Shown here: in pieces, positions 27,470 through 35,987 of the stretch | Numbering within the stretch: position 1 is the first letter of the stretch | How the letters are laid out: every line of letters begins with the position of its first letter | Origin: Burkholderiales bacterium RIFCSPHIGHO2_12_FULL_63_20 | GTDB taxonomy: Bacteria; Pseudomonadota; Gammaproteobacteria; Burkholderiales; Burkholderiaceae_C | NCBI GenBank assembly: GCA_001770775.1 | Contig: MESA01000007.1 | Span: forward strand, 117,274-181,273 | Direction: 5' to 3' | DNA length: 64,000 bases | The notes under the pieces: generated by a model | What the model was told of the DNA's origin: nothing | The model's input: the letters and a program-made list of their open reading frames with translations, nothing else | Database searches by the model: none | Translations under genes and position numbers: made by a program

Positions 27470-28638
27470 TTGCTCAGCAAACGCATGGCACTCTCGAGCC
27501 CTTGCAGGCTCATGGGGAACATGCGCCCCCCCATCAGCTGGTGCATGATCGAAACGCTCTGGCGGTAGTTCCACACCCCCGGCGGCTCCGGGTTGATCCA
27601 GACGTGGTTGGGAAAAGCATTCGTCAGCCGCCCGATCCACTCCGCACCCGGTTCCTCGTTGTTGTATTCGACACTGCCGCCCGCCTGCAGGATCTCGTAC
27701 GGGCTCATCGTGGCATCGCCCACGAAGATGAGCTTGTAGTCCTTGTTGTACTTGCGCAGGATGTCCCAGGTGGGGATCTTCTCGGAGAACCGACGGTGGT
27801 TGTTCTTCCACATGAAGTCGTAGACACAGTTGTGGAAGTAATAGAACTCCAGGTGCTTGAACTCCGACTTGGCGGCCGAGAACAGCTCTTCCACCCGGTG
27901 GATGTGATCGTCCATCGAGCCACCCACGTCCATCAACAACAGCACCTTCACCGTGTTGTGGCGCTCGGGCACCATCTTGATGTCCAGCATGCCGGCATTG
28001 GCCGCTGTGGCATGGATGGTGTGGTCCAGGTCCAACTCTTCGGCCGCGCCCTGACGGGCGAACTTGCGCAGGCGACGCAAAGCCACTTTGATGTTGCGCG
28101 TGTCCAGCTCGATGGAATCGTCGTAGTCCTTGAACTCACGCTTGTCCCAGACCTTGACCGCACTGCGGTGGCGCGAACGATCCTGCCCGACCCGGATGCC
28201 CTCCGGGTTGTAGCCATACGCCCCAAACGGCGAGGTACCGCCCGTGCCGATCCATTTGTTGCCGCCCTCGTGGCGCTCTTTCTGCTCTTGCAGCAGCTCC
28301 TTGAGGCGGTCCATCAGCTTGTCCCAGCCCATGGCCTCGATCTTGGCGCGGTCTTCCGGGCTCAGTTCGCGCTCGAACTTCTTGCGCAACCACTCCAGCG
28401 GCAACTCGCGGGTCAGGTCAATGGCCTGTGTGGCCCCCTTGAAGTAGGTGGCGAACGTCCGGTCAAATTTGTCAAAATGCGTTTCATTCTTCACCAGGGT
28501 CATGCGCGCCAGGTGGTAAAAATCATCCACGGACGGGCCAATGACCTCACCCTTGATCGCCTCAAGCAAGCTCAGGTACTCCGGGATCGTGACCGGCAGT
28601 TTGGCATTGCGCAAGGCAAAGAAGAAATCAATGAGCAT
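27466..28638 (-). CDS. VWA-domain protein (CoxE-like), partner of MoxR ATPase
   Basis: A 390-residue cytoplasmic protein. The C-terminal half is a von Willebrand A-type domain with the MIDAS motif LLLMDVGGSMDDH and a threonine-site region FVGDATMSPYE. The N-terminal part (MLIDFFFALRNAKLPVTIPEYLSLLEAI) matches the CoxE-like family. These proteins work with MoxR-type AAA ATPases in cofactor or metal insertion or complex assembly. The matching MoxR gene lies at 29978-30820 on the same strand but is separated by an opposite-strand diguanylate cyclase gene. Its target here is unknown. Confidence 0.88.
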   Translation of the reverse strand: MLIDFFFALRNAKLPVTIPEYLSLLEAIKGEVIGPSVDDFYHLARMTLVKNETHFDKFDRTFATYFKGATQAIDLTRELPLEWLRKKFERELSPEDRAKIEAMGWDKLMDRLKELLQEQKERHEGGNKWIGTGGTSPFGAYGYNPEGIRVGQDRSRHRSAVKVWDKREFKDYDDSIELDTRNIKVALRRLRKFARQGAAEELDLDHTIHATAANAGMLDIKMVPERHNTVKVLLLMDVGGSMDDHIHRVEELFSAAKSEFKHLEFYYFHNCVYDFMWKNNHRRFSEKIPTWDILRKYNKDYKLIFVGDATMSPYEILQAGGSVEYNNEEPGAEWIGRLTNAFPNHVWINPEPPGVWNYRQSVSIMHQLMGGRMFPMSLQGLESAMRLLSK

Positions 28639-28731
28639 GGGCTTTCCAGAAAGTCTCTGCGCTATTTTCACCTCGGATCGACCCAAACGAAAGCCTGGGG
28701 CCTCTTACAGGCCCAGAAACTGATCGCCCCC

Positions 28732-29934
28732 ATGGAAACTCGCCATTTGCTGTTGGCCTTTGTCCTGCTGACCCACACGTTGACCACTGGCATGTGGTGG
28801 ACGGCGGGGACCTGGATGGGGCTGTCCAGCCGCGCGGCGCGCTACTGGCTGATTGCCAGCCTGGGCAACGGCGTGGGCCTGTGTCTGACCCTGATCCCTG
28901 GCAGCGGCCCCACAGTGCTGCGGGTGCTCACTGCCTGCTCCCTGGCGGCACTGGGCGCCATCTGGCTACGACAAGGTCTGCAGGTGTTCCTCAAACTGCC
29001 GCGCGCTGAGACGCGCCAGTTGGTGTTGAGCATGACGCTGATGGTGTTCAACATCCTGGTGTGTGTCCCCTTGGACTGGCAGGCTGCAGGCGTGGCCATC
29101 AGCATGGGCGTGGTGGCGACCACCATGTCGTGGAGTGTGCGCGAAAGCTTTCACCCGCTGAGCCAGGAGTTCAACCGCGGCACGGCCTGGGCAGCCGCGC
29201 TGATGTTCGGCGCCGTGGCCCTGTCGGCCGTGGTCACGGGCGTGAGCCAAATGACCCCACACTGGCCGTGGCCCTGGCTGCAGAGCCACCTCGAAACCCG
29301 CCAGTTTGTGCTGACTTTCGTGAGCGTGACACTGTCCATTCTGACCAGCTTCGTGCTGGGCTACATCGTGGTCATGCGTCTGGTGGGCCGACTGGAGCAC
29401 CTCTCACTGCACGACGGGCTTACCGGCTTGCTCAACCGACGCGCCGTCGAGGCCTTGCTGGACCGCGAGGCACAACGCCTGGAGCGCTTCAACCAGCCCT
29501 TCTCTATCCTGCTGATCGACATCGATCACTTCAAGCGCGTCAATGACCGCCTGGGCCACGCTGCAGGCGATCAGGTGCTGATCGAGGTGGCGCGACGCCT
29601 GCAGGTCGAGGCCCGCGAGGTCGACCATGTGGCGCGTTACGGTGGCGAGGAGTTCTGCGTGCTTCTGCCGCACACCGAGCACGAAGGCGCCCTGCAGGCC
29701 GCCGAGCGCCTGCGTGAAAGCGTGTGCGAACGCCCCATCACCTGGGGCAATGCGACGGTCCCAGTGACCATCAGCATGGGACTGGTCTGCGCCAACGACC
29801 CGCAGGAATCGCTGCAGTCCCTGTTGCGCCGCGCGGATGCCGCCCTGTATCAGGCGAAAGACGGGGGACGCAACATGGTGGTGTCTGCCGCCACCAAGGA
29901 CGACGCTGCCACGCAGGATGTTCAGCAAGCCTGA
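28732..29934 (+). CDS. Membrane-bound diguanylate cyclase (GGDEF)
   Basis: A 400-residue protein with six hydrophobic segments in the first 225 residues and a C-terminal GGDEF domain (about 235-390). The active motif is GGEEF in the form RYGGEEFCVLLP, so it should make c-di-GMP. An inhibitory site RxxD (REVD) stands five residues before it, so product feedback is likely. The sensor part has no recognised ligand domain. The gene stands alone on the plus strand, dividing the MoxR and VWA genes. A small LapA-like adhesin, a class controlled by c-di-GMP elsewhere, is encoded 1.8 kb away. Confidence 0.92.
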   Translation: METRHLLLAFVLLTHTLTTGMWWTAGTWMGLSSRAARYWLIASLGNGVGLCLTLIPGSGPTVLRVLTACSLAALGAIWLRQGLQVFLKLPRAETRQLVLSMTLMVFNILVCVPLDWQAAGVAISMGVVATTMSWSVRESFHPLSQEFNRGTAWAAALMFGAVALSAVVTGVSQMTPHWPWPWLQSHLETRQFVLTFVSVTLSILTSFVLGYIVVMRLVGRLEHLSLHDGLTGLLNRRAVEALLDREAQRLERFNQPFSILLIDIDHFKRVNDRLGHAAGDQVLIEVARRLQVEAREVDHVARYGGEEFCVLLPHTEHEGALQAAERLRESVCERPITWGNATVPVTISMGLVCANDPQESLQSLLRRADAALYQAKDGGRNMVVSAATKDDAATQDVQQA

Positions 29935-29977
29935 GGCGCGCCCGAGAGACAGGCTCAGCCCCGCCCCAACAAAGGCT

Positions 29978-30820
29978 TCAGCGGTTGTGGCGGGCCATGT
30001 GGACCAGTTTCTCAAACAGGCTGAGGTCTTGCTCGTTCTTGAGCAGCGCGCCCACCAGAGGCGGCACGCTGACCTTGTCGTCCTTGCTCTGCAGCACTTC
30101 CAGCGGGATGTCTTCGGCCACCAGCAGTTTGAGCCAGTCGATCAGCTCTGACGTGCTGGGCTTTTTCTTGAGTCCCGGCAGGTTGCGCACTTCATAGAAA
30201 TGGCGCATGGCCGCCTGCAGCAGGTCCTGCTTGATGTGGGGGAAGTGAACCTCCACGATTTCCTTCATCGTCGACGCATCGGGGAAGCGGATGTAGTGGA
30301 AGAAGCAGCGACGCAGGAAGGCGTCAGGCAGGTCTTTTTCGTTGTTCGACGTGATGATGACCAGCGGACGGTGCTTGGCCTGGATCAGCTGACGCGTCTC
30401 GTAGCAGTAGAACTCCATGCGGTCGAGTTCACGCAACAGGTCGTTGGGAAACTCGATGTCGGCCTTGTCAATTTCGTCGATGAGCAAGGCGACCTGCTGG
30501 TCGGCATCAAACGCCTGCCACAAGGTGCCTTTGACGATGTAGTTGTGGATGTCGCGGACCTTCTCGTCACCCAGCTGGCTGTCGCGCAAGCGGCTGACGG
30601 CGTCGTACTCATAGAGGCCTTGCTGGGCCTTGGTGGTGGACTTGATGTGCCATTGCAGCAGGGGCATGCCCAACGCTTCGGACACCTGCTCGGCCAGCAT
30701 CGTTTTGCCGGTGCCAGGCTCACCCTTGACCAGCAGGGGCCGTTGCAGCTTGAGGGCCGCATTGACGGCCAGTTTCAAGTCATCGGTGGCGACGTATTGA
30801 TCGGTACCTTGGAATTTCAT
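29978..30820 (-). CDS. MoxR-type AAA+ ATPase
   Basis: A 280-residue ATPase with Walker A GEPGTGKT near residue 35 and Walker B ALLIDEIDKAD, followed by the sensor-1 region VIITSNNEKDLPDAFLRRC. MoxR proteins act as chaperones with VWA partners. The start at 30820 gives the family's short N-terminus MKFQGTDQYVATDD. The VWA partner gene lies 1.3 kb downstream on the same strand with a divergent gene between them. The cytochrome c4 gene is divergent, with 104 bases shared as promoter region. Confidence 0.9.
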   Translation of the reverse strand: MKFQGTDQYVATDDLKLAVNAALKLQRPLLVKGEPGTGKTMLAEQVSEALGMPLLQWHIKSTTKAQQGLYEYDAVSRLRDSQLGDEKVRDIHNYIVKGTLWQAFDADQQVALLIDEIDKADIEFPNDLLRELDRMEFYCYETRQLIQAKHRPLVIITSNNEKDLPDAFLRRCFFHYIRFPDASTMKEIVEVHFPHIKQDLLQAAMRHFYEVRNLPGLKKKPSTSELIDWLKLLVAEDIPLEVLQSKDDKVSVPPLVGALLKNEQDLSLFEKLVHMARHNR

Positions 30821-30924
30821 GCGCTGACTCAACAGGGTTGCTACTGTGTTCGAGTATAGGCGTAGCCTCAATAATGAGCTGTACGACCGTGTTTCACTCA
30901 GCAGCCATTTTCCACTGCACGCCT

Positions 30925-31599
30925 ATGCAAACACTGCCTCACCTGCTTCGTTCTTTCGGCGTCTTGACCACTGCAGCCTTTCTGGCCTTGGGCGCATGCG
31001 CCCAGGATGTCAAAGCTGGGGATGTCAACTCGGCCCGCAACAAGGTCGCCATGTGCATTGGCTGCCACGGCATCCCTGGCTATCAGGCCAGCTTCCCCGA
31101 GGTGCACAAGGTGCCCAAGATTTCGGGCCAGAACGCTGCCTATCTGGCCGCAGCCCTGACGGCCTACCGCAAAGGCGATCGCAAGCACCCCAGCATGAAG
31201 GCCGTGGCCAACTCGCTGAGCGACCAGGACATTGCCGACCTCGCGGCTTACTACGCCTCTCATGGACAGGATCTTCCCGCCGCCCCTGCCAAGGGTGGTG
31301 ATGCGAGCCCACCCGTACAGGCTCTGCTGACCAAAGGCAACTGCGTGGCGTGCCACGGTGAGAACCTGAGCAAGCCCATCGACCCGACCTACCCCAAGCT
31401 CGGCGGCCAGCACGCCGACTACCTGTACGTGGCACTCAAGGCTTATCACACGGTCAACAACCCGAACATTGGGCGAGCCAACCCGATCATGGCGGCGCAG
31501 GTGCAGGCATTCACGACCAAAGAGCTGAAACAGCTGGCCCAACACATTGCCACCCTGCCGGGTGACCTCAAGACGGTGCCGCAGTCACGCCTGCGCTGA
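30925..31599 (+). CDS. Diheme cytochrome c4-type protein
   Basis: A 224-residue exported cytochrome. A signal peptide (about 1-27, ending in GACAQ) precedes two class I heme domains with CIGCH and CVACH. Distal Met ligands are likely in HPSMKAVANSL and NPIMAAQVQAF. Cytochrome c4 carries electrons in the periplasm, often toward terminal oxidases. GACAQ also resembles a lipobox, so membrane anchoring is possible. The gene stands alone and ends at a strong terminator. Confidence 0.9.
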   Translation: MQTLPHLLRSFGVLTTAAFLALGACAQDVKAGDVNSARNKVAMCIGCHGIPGYQASFPEVHKVPKISGQNAAYLAAALTAYRKGDRKHPSMKAVANSLSDQDIADLAAYYASHGQDLPAAPAKGGDASPPVQALLTKGNCVACHGENLSKPIDPTYPKLGGQHADYLYVALKAYHTVNNPNIGRANPIMAAQVQAFTTKELKQLAQHIATLPGDLKTVPQSRLR

Positions 31600-31628
31600 G
31601 CCGCGAGAGCGATTCCGCTGCACCAATC

Positions 31629-31653
31629 AAAAGCCCGCTCGAAGCGGGCTTTT
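31629..31653. terminator. Bidirectional rho-independent terminator
   Basis: AAAAGCCCGCT-CGA-AGCGGGCTTTT: an 11-base perfect stem with T-runs on both strands. It lies between the convergent cytochrome c4 and adhesin genes and can serve both. Confidence 0.9.
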
Positions 31654-31710
31654 GTGTGTGTCGTCTGTATCAAGGGAAGCGGAGCCCGCCTCCCCTCATT
31701 CAGCTTGCGT

Positions 31711-34200
31711 TCACGCTGCATCCACCCACAGCTTCTGGTCCGCCAGCATCTGGGCGATGACCGCGCCATCCCCCGCGCCGGCATCCAGCCCATAGCCGGT
31801 GCGCAGGTTGACGCCCTCCAGCACGATTTCCTGCGAGACGGTGCCCAGTCCATTGACCAGGTCGCCGTTCAGGCTGATCTGAATGAGGGTGTCCGACCCG
31901 CTGGTGTCGAAATGCAGATACTGCGTGAGGTTGCCGGTGCCACCGTCGGTGTGCTCGCCCTGCAGCAGATCGCGCAGGTCCAGCACATCGCCGCCAGCAG
32001 CATGAGGCGTCAGATCAAAGTCTTCGATGCGGTCCACCATGGTTTGACCGTCCACCACGTCGCTGAGGCGCCAGGCGAAAACATCGCCGCCGTCGCCACC
32101 GTTGAGGCGATCATCGCCCTGGCCGCCGATCAGCAGGTCGTCGCCTGCCAGTCCTTGCAAGGTATCGCCACCGGCCTGGCCGAGGACCTCATCACTGTCA
32201 GCGGTCCCGGTGACGGTGCGACCCTCGTTGTCAGTGATGGCCACGTCGTTCCAGGTGACCGGGTTCATCACTTCGCCCTCGACCACGGTGGCATGCAGAC
32301 GAAGATATTCGACCGGCTCGACCTCAGCGTCGTCCACCGTGGCCACGCGCAGGTTGATCTGGGTATCGCCAGGCTGGAAGCTGAGGGGGCCAGTGACGGC
32401 CTCCCATTGCTGGCTGCCAACGTTGAAGAACTCCAGGGCGGTCGACGAGTCGACGCCAGGCTGAGCCGCATCCGCAGGCGTGCCGCCTGCCTGCAAGGCC
32501 AGCGACACCGACACCACATCTGCTGCTGCAGAAGTCAGGTTCACCGAGAAGTGGGCCACTTGCCCTTCGATGGCATCGGTGCTGTAGACCACCATGTAGG
32601 GCTTGTCGTTGTCGGTGAGGGCCGCGTCGTTGCTGGCCACCGTGTTGACGGTCTCGCCACTGACGACGCTGGCTTGCAATTGAATGAACTCAAGGCCCTC
32701 GATTTCGCTGTCGTCCACCGTGGCGACGCGCACCTGCAACTGGGTTTGACCGGCCGCCAAGGTGAGATTGCCGGTCACGGGCTCCCATTGCTGGGCCGTG
32801 TTGTTGAAGAATTCGAGCGGCCCGATGGTGTCAACGCCTGGTGTTGCCGCGTTCACCGGGTCGCTGCCGGCCAGCAGGTCGAGCTTGACAGTGACGGGGC
32901 CGGGCGAGGCCTGGGTGAGGTTGACGGTGAACTGCGCCGGCTGGCCTTCCACCGAATCTTGCCCGTAAACGACCAGGAAGGGCTTGTCGTTGTCGGTGAT
33001 GGCGGCGTCGTTGGACGCGACCGTGTTGACGGTCTCGCCGCGGACGACGCTGGCCTGGAGCTGGATGAACTCCACCCCCTCCACCAAGGCGTCGTCCACC
33101 GTGGCCACGCGCACCTGAAGCTGCGTTTGGCCAGCGGCCAAGGTCAGATCGCCGGTCACAGCCTCCCATTGCTGGGTGGTGGTGTTGAAGAATTCGAGCG
33201 CGCCGATGGTGTCAACGCCTGGCGCCGCAGCATTCACGGGGTCACTGCCGGCCAGCAGGTCGAGCTTGACAACGACCGGACCGGGCGAGGCCTGGGTGAG
33301 GTTGACGGTGAACTGCGCCGGCTGGCCTTCCACCGAATCTTGCCCGTAAACGACCAGGTAGGGTTTGTCGTTGTCGGTGATGGCGGCGTCGTTCGAGTTG
33401 AATGGGTTGGCGGTTTCACCACTGATGACGGTCGCACGCAACTGGATGAACTCGACGCCCTCGACCTCGGCATCGTCCACCGTGGCGACGCGCACCTGGA
33501 TCCCGGTTTGACCCGCTGCAAAGGTGAGGTCACCCGTGACCAACGTCCACTGCTGGGTGACGACGTTGAAGTATTCGAGCGCCGTGGCGGTATCCACGCT
33601 CGGTGTGGCGGCATCCACCGGGTCACTGCCAGGCAACAGGTCCAGCCTGACAGTGATCGGATTGGCTGACGCCTGAGTCAGGCTGACGGTGAACTCGCTG
33701 GCTTGGCCTTCGACCGTATCCTGGCCGAACACGACCAAGAAGGGCAAGCTGGCTGGTGGCACAGGAGGTTCGACCTCCTGGGTGGCCAGGGGGCGCTGAT
33801 CGGTGAGCGAACCCGGCAAGGGCTCGCTGTCGTTGGACGAGGCGCCACCGGCCGACGCAAAGTCTTGCGGCAAGGTGCTTTCGCTGACGCGGTCGACGCG
33901 CAAGCCCTGCCCCAACGAGGTGCTGTCCCCCCCGGTCAAACCGGCAGCGGGCGCCTCTTCTTCGGTCGGGGCAGCATCGAGGTTGGCGATGGCCTGTTCC
34001 ACGTCGGCGGCCAAGGCGACAGGGCGTGCTGAAGGCGCAGGGATGGTTTCCAGCACCTCACCGTTGGGCCCCAGGATGACCTGCCCTGCGGCGAGGCTGT
34101 CGCCTGCTTTCACGGGAAGCAGATCGCCTTGAGGAGATCGGATGAACGCTTCACCTCGTACGGCGGTGACGACGCCAGCGGAAACAGCAAGGATCGACAT
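31711..34200 (-). CDS. Small LapA-like adhesin with retention module and type I secretion signal
   Basis: An 829-residue protein. Residues 1-60 resemble the LapA retention module (VTAVRGEAFIRSPQGDLLPVK). P84-A-A-G87 fits the LapG protease site ([TAP]-A-A-[GAS]). Four tandem Calx-beta-like repeats of exactly 127 residues follow (153-279, 280-406, 407-533, 534-660). Then come RTX nonapeptides (GGQGDDRLN type) and a type I secretion target domain to the end. It should be exported by a LapBCE-type system, held in the outer membrane and released by LapG when c-di-GMP falls. None of those partner genes is in the window. Known LapA proteins are several thousand residues, so this is a miniature form. 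Confidence 0.8.
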   Translation of the reverse strand: MSILAVSAGVVTAVRGEAFIRSPQGDLLPVKAGDSLAAGQVILGPNGEVLETIPAPSARPVALAADVEQAIANLDAAPTEEEAPAAGLTGGDSTSLGQGLRVDRVSESTLPQDFASAGGASSNDSEPLPGSLTDQRPLATQEVEPPVPPASLPFLVVFGQDTVEGQASEFTVSLTQASANPITVRLDLLPGSDPVDAATPSVDTATALEYFNVVTQQWTLVTGDLTFAAGQTGIQVRVATVDDAEVEGVEFIQLRATVISGETANPFNSNDAAITDNDKPYLVVYGQDSVEGQPAQFTVNLTQASPGPVVVKLDLLAGSDPVNAAAPGVDTIGALEFFNTTTQQWEAVTGDLTLAAGQTQLQVRVATVDDALVEGVEFIQLQASVVRGETVNTVASNDAAITDNDKPFLVVYGQDSVEGQPAQFTVNLTQASPGPVTVKLDLLAGSDPVNAATPGVDTIGPLEFFNNTAQQWEPVTGNLTLAAGQTQLQVRVATVDDSEIEGLEFIQLQASVVSGETVNTVASNDAALTDNDKPYMVVYSTDAIEGQVAHFSVNLTSAAADVVSVSLALQAGGTPADAAQPGVDSSTALEFFNVGSQQWEAVTGPLSFQPGDTQINLRVATVDDAEVEPVEYLRLHATVVEGEVMNPVTWNDVAITDNEGRTVTGTADSDEVLGQAGGDTLQGLAGDDLLIGGQGDDRLNGGDGGDVFAWRLSDVVDGQTMVDRIEDFDLTPHAAGGDVLDLRDLLQGEHTDGGTGNLTQYLHFDTSGSDTLIQISLNGDLVNGLGTVSQEIVLEGVNLRTGYGLDAGAGDGAVIAQMLADQKLWVDAA
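32221..33744 (-). repeat. Four 381-bp tandem coding repeats in the adhesin gene
   Basis: Units at 33364-33744, 32983-33363, 32602-32982 and 32221-32601. Units 2 and 3 share long identical DNA stretches; for example about 70 bases from 32909 recur exactly 381 bases later from 33290. Units 1 and 4 are more diverged. This suggests recent duplication or gene conversion between the middle units. Confidence 0.9.
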
Positions 34201-34345
34201 AGGGCGACTCGTGACGAAGAGTGTTCAACAACACCACTGTAGGATGAGTTCGCGTCACCAGGCCACTGCCCGCCCCCCCTGACCGCAGGGTCGCCGTGTG
34301 TGAAAAGTCGCTGTTTCCGAGCGCACCCTCACCCGGGCACTTAGC

Positions 34346-34365
34346 AAAAACCCGACTCAGCGGGT
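34346..34365 (-). terminator. Rho-independent terminator overlapping the DUF1841 stop
   Basis: On the minus strand ACCCG-CTGAGT-CGGGT is followed by five T. The stop codon of DUF1841 lies in the loop. The stem is only 5 bases, so strength is moderate. Confidence 0.6.
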
Positions 34366-34788
34366 GGCGCGCATCATCAGGCGATCGATGTAGCCTTGCC
34401 CGTCAAAGGGGCGGCCCGAGCGCTGTGCTTCCCAAACCATTTCGCCCAGGGCTTCCATGGCGACGTGATGGGCTTCGTGCAGGGAGTTGAGGCGCTGCGC
34501 CAGGCGCTCGATGGCGGCTTTGACGCCGCGCGGCTGGTCGATGCTGACCTGCTCGGTGATGGACAGGTGCATGGACAGATGCAGGAAGGGGTTGGTACGC
34601 CCCTCCTCCACCGTGTAGACGGCGGCGATGGCCGCGTCCACGTCAGACAGGTCCTGATGGTATTCAGGGTGCTCGATCATCCAGTCGGCGGCTTGCGCCT
34701 CCAACGGGGTGAGCGGTTGGCCAGCCAGGTGCTTGGCCCAGGCCTCACAAAAGAAACGACGAACCTGTTCCTGGCTGGGGGCAAACAT
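34357..34788 (-). CDS. DUF1841 family protein
   Basis: A 143-residue cytoplasmic protein of the DUF1841 family, widespread in beta- and gammaproteobacteria and of unknown function. Family features seen are the N-terminal FAPSQEQVRRFFCEAW, the HPEYHQDL motif near residue 41, and NPFLHLSMHLSITEQVSIDQPRG in the middle. It follows the FKBP gene by 6 bases and is likely co-transcribed with it. Confidence 0.85.
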   Translation of the reverse strand: MFAPSQEQVRRFFCEAWAKHLAGQPLTPLEAQAADWMIEHPEYHQDLSDVDAAIAAVYTVEEGRTNPFLHLSMHLSITEQVSIDQPRGVKAAIERLAQRLNSLHEAHHVAMEALGEMVWEAQRSGRPFDGQGYIDRLMMRATR

Positions 34789-34794
34789 GGTGGA

Positions 34795-35148
34795 TCAGAC
34801 GCCCAGCAGTTCGACTTCAAACATCAGGGTGGCGTTGCCGGGGATGACGCCGCCAGCGCCGCGGGCACCGTAGCCCAGCTCAGCGGGGATCACCAGGATG
34901 CGGGTGCCGCCGACCTTCATGCCTTGCACACCTTCGTCCCAACCACGGATGACGTGACCAGCGCCCAGGGGGAACGCGAAGGGGTCGTTACGGTCCTTGC
35001 TGGAGTCGAACTTGGCACCCTTGACGCCGTTCTGGTACAGCCAGCCGGTGTAGTGCACGGACACGTAGGCGCCGGCCTTGGCTTCAGCGCCGCTGCCGAC
35101 GGTGATGTCTTCGTATTGCAGACCGGAAGTGGTGGTGACGACAGCCAT
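34795..35148 (-). CDS. FKBP-type peptidyl-prolyl isomerase
   Basis: A 117-residue single-domain FKBP, which speeds cis-trans isomerisation of prolines. Family motifs are VSVHYTGWL, FDSSKDRNDPFAFPLG, VIRGWDEGVQGMKVGG and the closing LMFEVELLGV. There is no signal peptide, so it acts in the cytoplasm. It heads a two-gene unit with DUF1841. A strong terminator of the urt operon lies just upstream. Confidence 0.93.
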   Translation of the reverse strand: MAVVTTTSGLQYEDITVGSGAEAKAGAYVSVHYTGWLYQNGVKGAKFDSSKDRNDPFAFPLGAGHVIRGWDEGVQGMKVGGTRILVIPAELGYGARGAGGVIPGNATLMFEVELLGV

Positions 35149-35177
35149 GGCGTGTCCTTTCTAAGGTGGTTCGAATG

Positions 35178-35210
35178 AAAAATGAGGCCAGAGTCTAACC
35201 TCTGGCCTCA
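35178..35210 (-). terminator. Rho-independent terminator of the urt operon
   Basis: TGAGGCCAGAG (35183-35193) pairs perfectly with CTCTGGCCTCA (35200-35210) around a 6-base loop, and the minus strand continues with five T. It lies 31 bases after the urtE stop. Confidence 0.9.
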
Positions 35211-35241
35211 TGCCCTTGCTGGGGGTCTGGCTTGTGTGCGC

Positions 35242-35946
35242 TCAGATCGACATGAGCTGGCGCACACCCTCGGCGGCCATGTTCTCGCCGCGTCCCCGCT
35301 GGATGATCTCGCCGCGCTCCATGACGAGGTACTGGTCGGCCAGTTCTTCGGCAAAGTCGTAAAACTGCTCGACCAGGACGACGGCCATCTTCTGCCCGTT
35401 CAGGCCCTCGTCGGCCAGTTTGCGGATGGCACGGCCAATGTCCTTGATGATGCTGGGCTGGATGCCCTCGGTGGGCTCGTCCAGGATCAGCAGCTTGGGG
35501 CCGGCAGCCAAGGCGCGGGCAATGGCGAGTTGCTGTTGCTGGCCGCCTGAGAGGTCGCCGCCACGGCGGTGCAGCATCTGTTTGAGCACGGGGAAAAGCT
35601 CGAAGAGCTGCTCGGGCAAGGGGGTGCCGCCCGATTTGCTGGCCAAGCCCATCTGCAGATTCTCGGCCACGGTGAGGCGGCCGAAGATCTCCCGGCCCTG
35701 CGGCACGTAGCCCAGACCCAAGCGCACGCGCTCGTACGGTTTGAGCTTGTCGATGGTCTGGCCATCGAGCTGGATGGCGCCGGATTTGATGGGCACCAAC
35801 CCCATCAGGCTCTTGAGCAGCGTGGTTTTGCCCACGCCATTGCGGCCGAGCACCACGGTGACCTCGCCGAGCTTGGCCTCGAAATCCAGGCCACGCAGGA
35901 TGTGCGAGCCGCCGTAATACTGATTGACGCTGTTGACGTTCAACAT
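35242..35946 (-). CDS. urtE: Urea ABC transporter ATP-binding subunit UrtE
   Basis: A 234-residue ATPase of the LivF/UrtE type. Walker A is GRNGVGKTT, the signature is LSGGQQQQ and Walker B is LLILDEPTEGIQPS. The stretch ASKSGGTPLPEQLFELFPVLKQM and the GQKMAVVLVEQF segment match UrtE rather than amino-acid LivF. With UrtD it powers urea import through UrtB and UrtC. It is the last gene of urtABCDE; the start at 35946 keeps the family N-terminus MLNVNSVNQYYGGSHIL. Confidence 0.94.
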   Translation of the reverse strand: MLNVNSVNQYYGGSHILRGLDFEAKLGEVTVVLGRNGVGKTTLLKSLMGLVPIKSGAIQLDGQTIDKLKPYERVRLGLGYVPQGREIFGRLTVAENLQMGLASKSGGTPLPEQLFELFPVLKQMLHRRGGDLSGGQQQQLAIARALAAGPKLLILDEPTEGIQPSIIKDIGRAIRKLADEGLNGQKMAVVLVEQFYDFAEELADQYLVMERGEIIQRGRGENMAAEGVRQLMSI

Positions 35947-35987
35947 GCTGAATGTTCCTTCGCGTGGGTCGCTGCACGGCACCGTGC

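Noticed and set aside
32221..33744. Regular repeats as a CRISPR or satellite array
   Set aside because: Units are 381 bases, in frame and encode protein repeats; no short repeat-spacer pattern.
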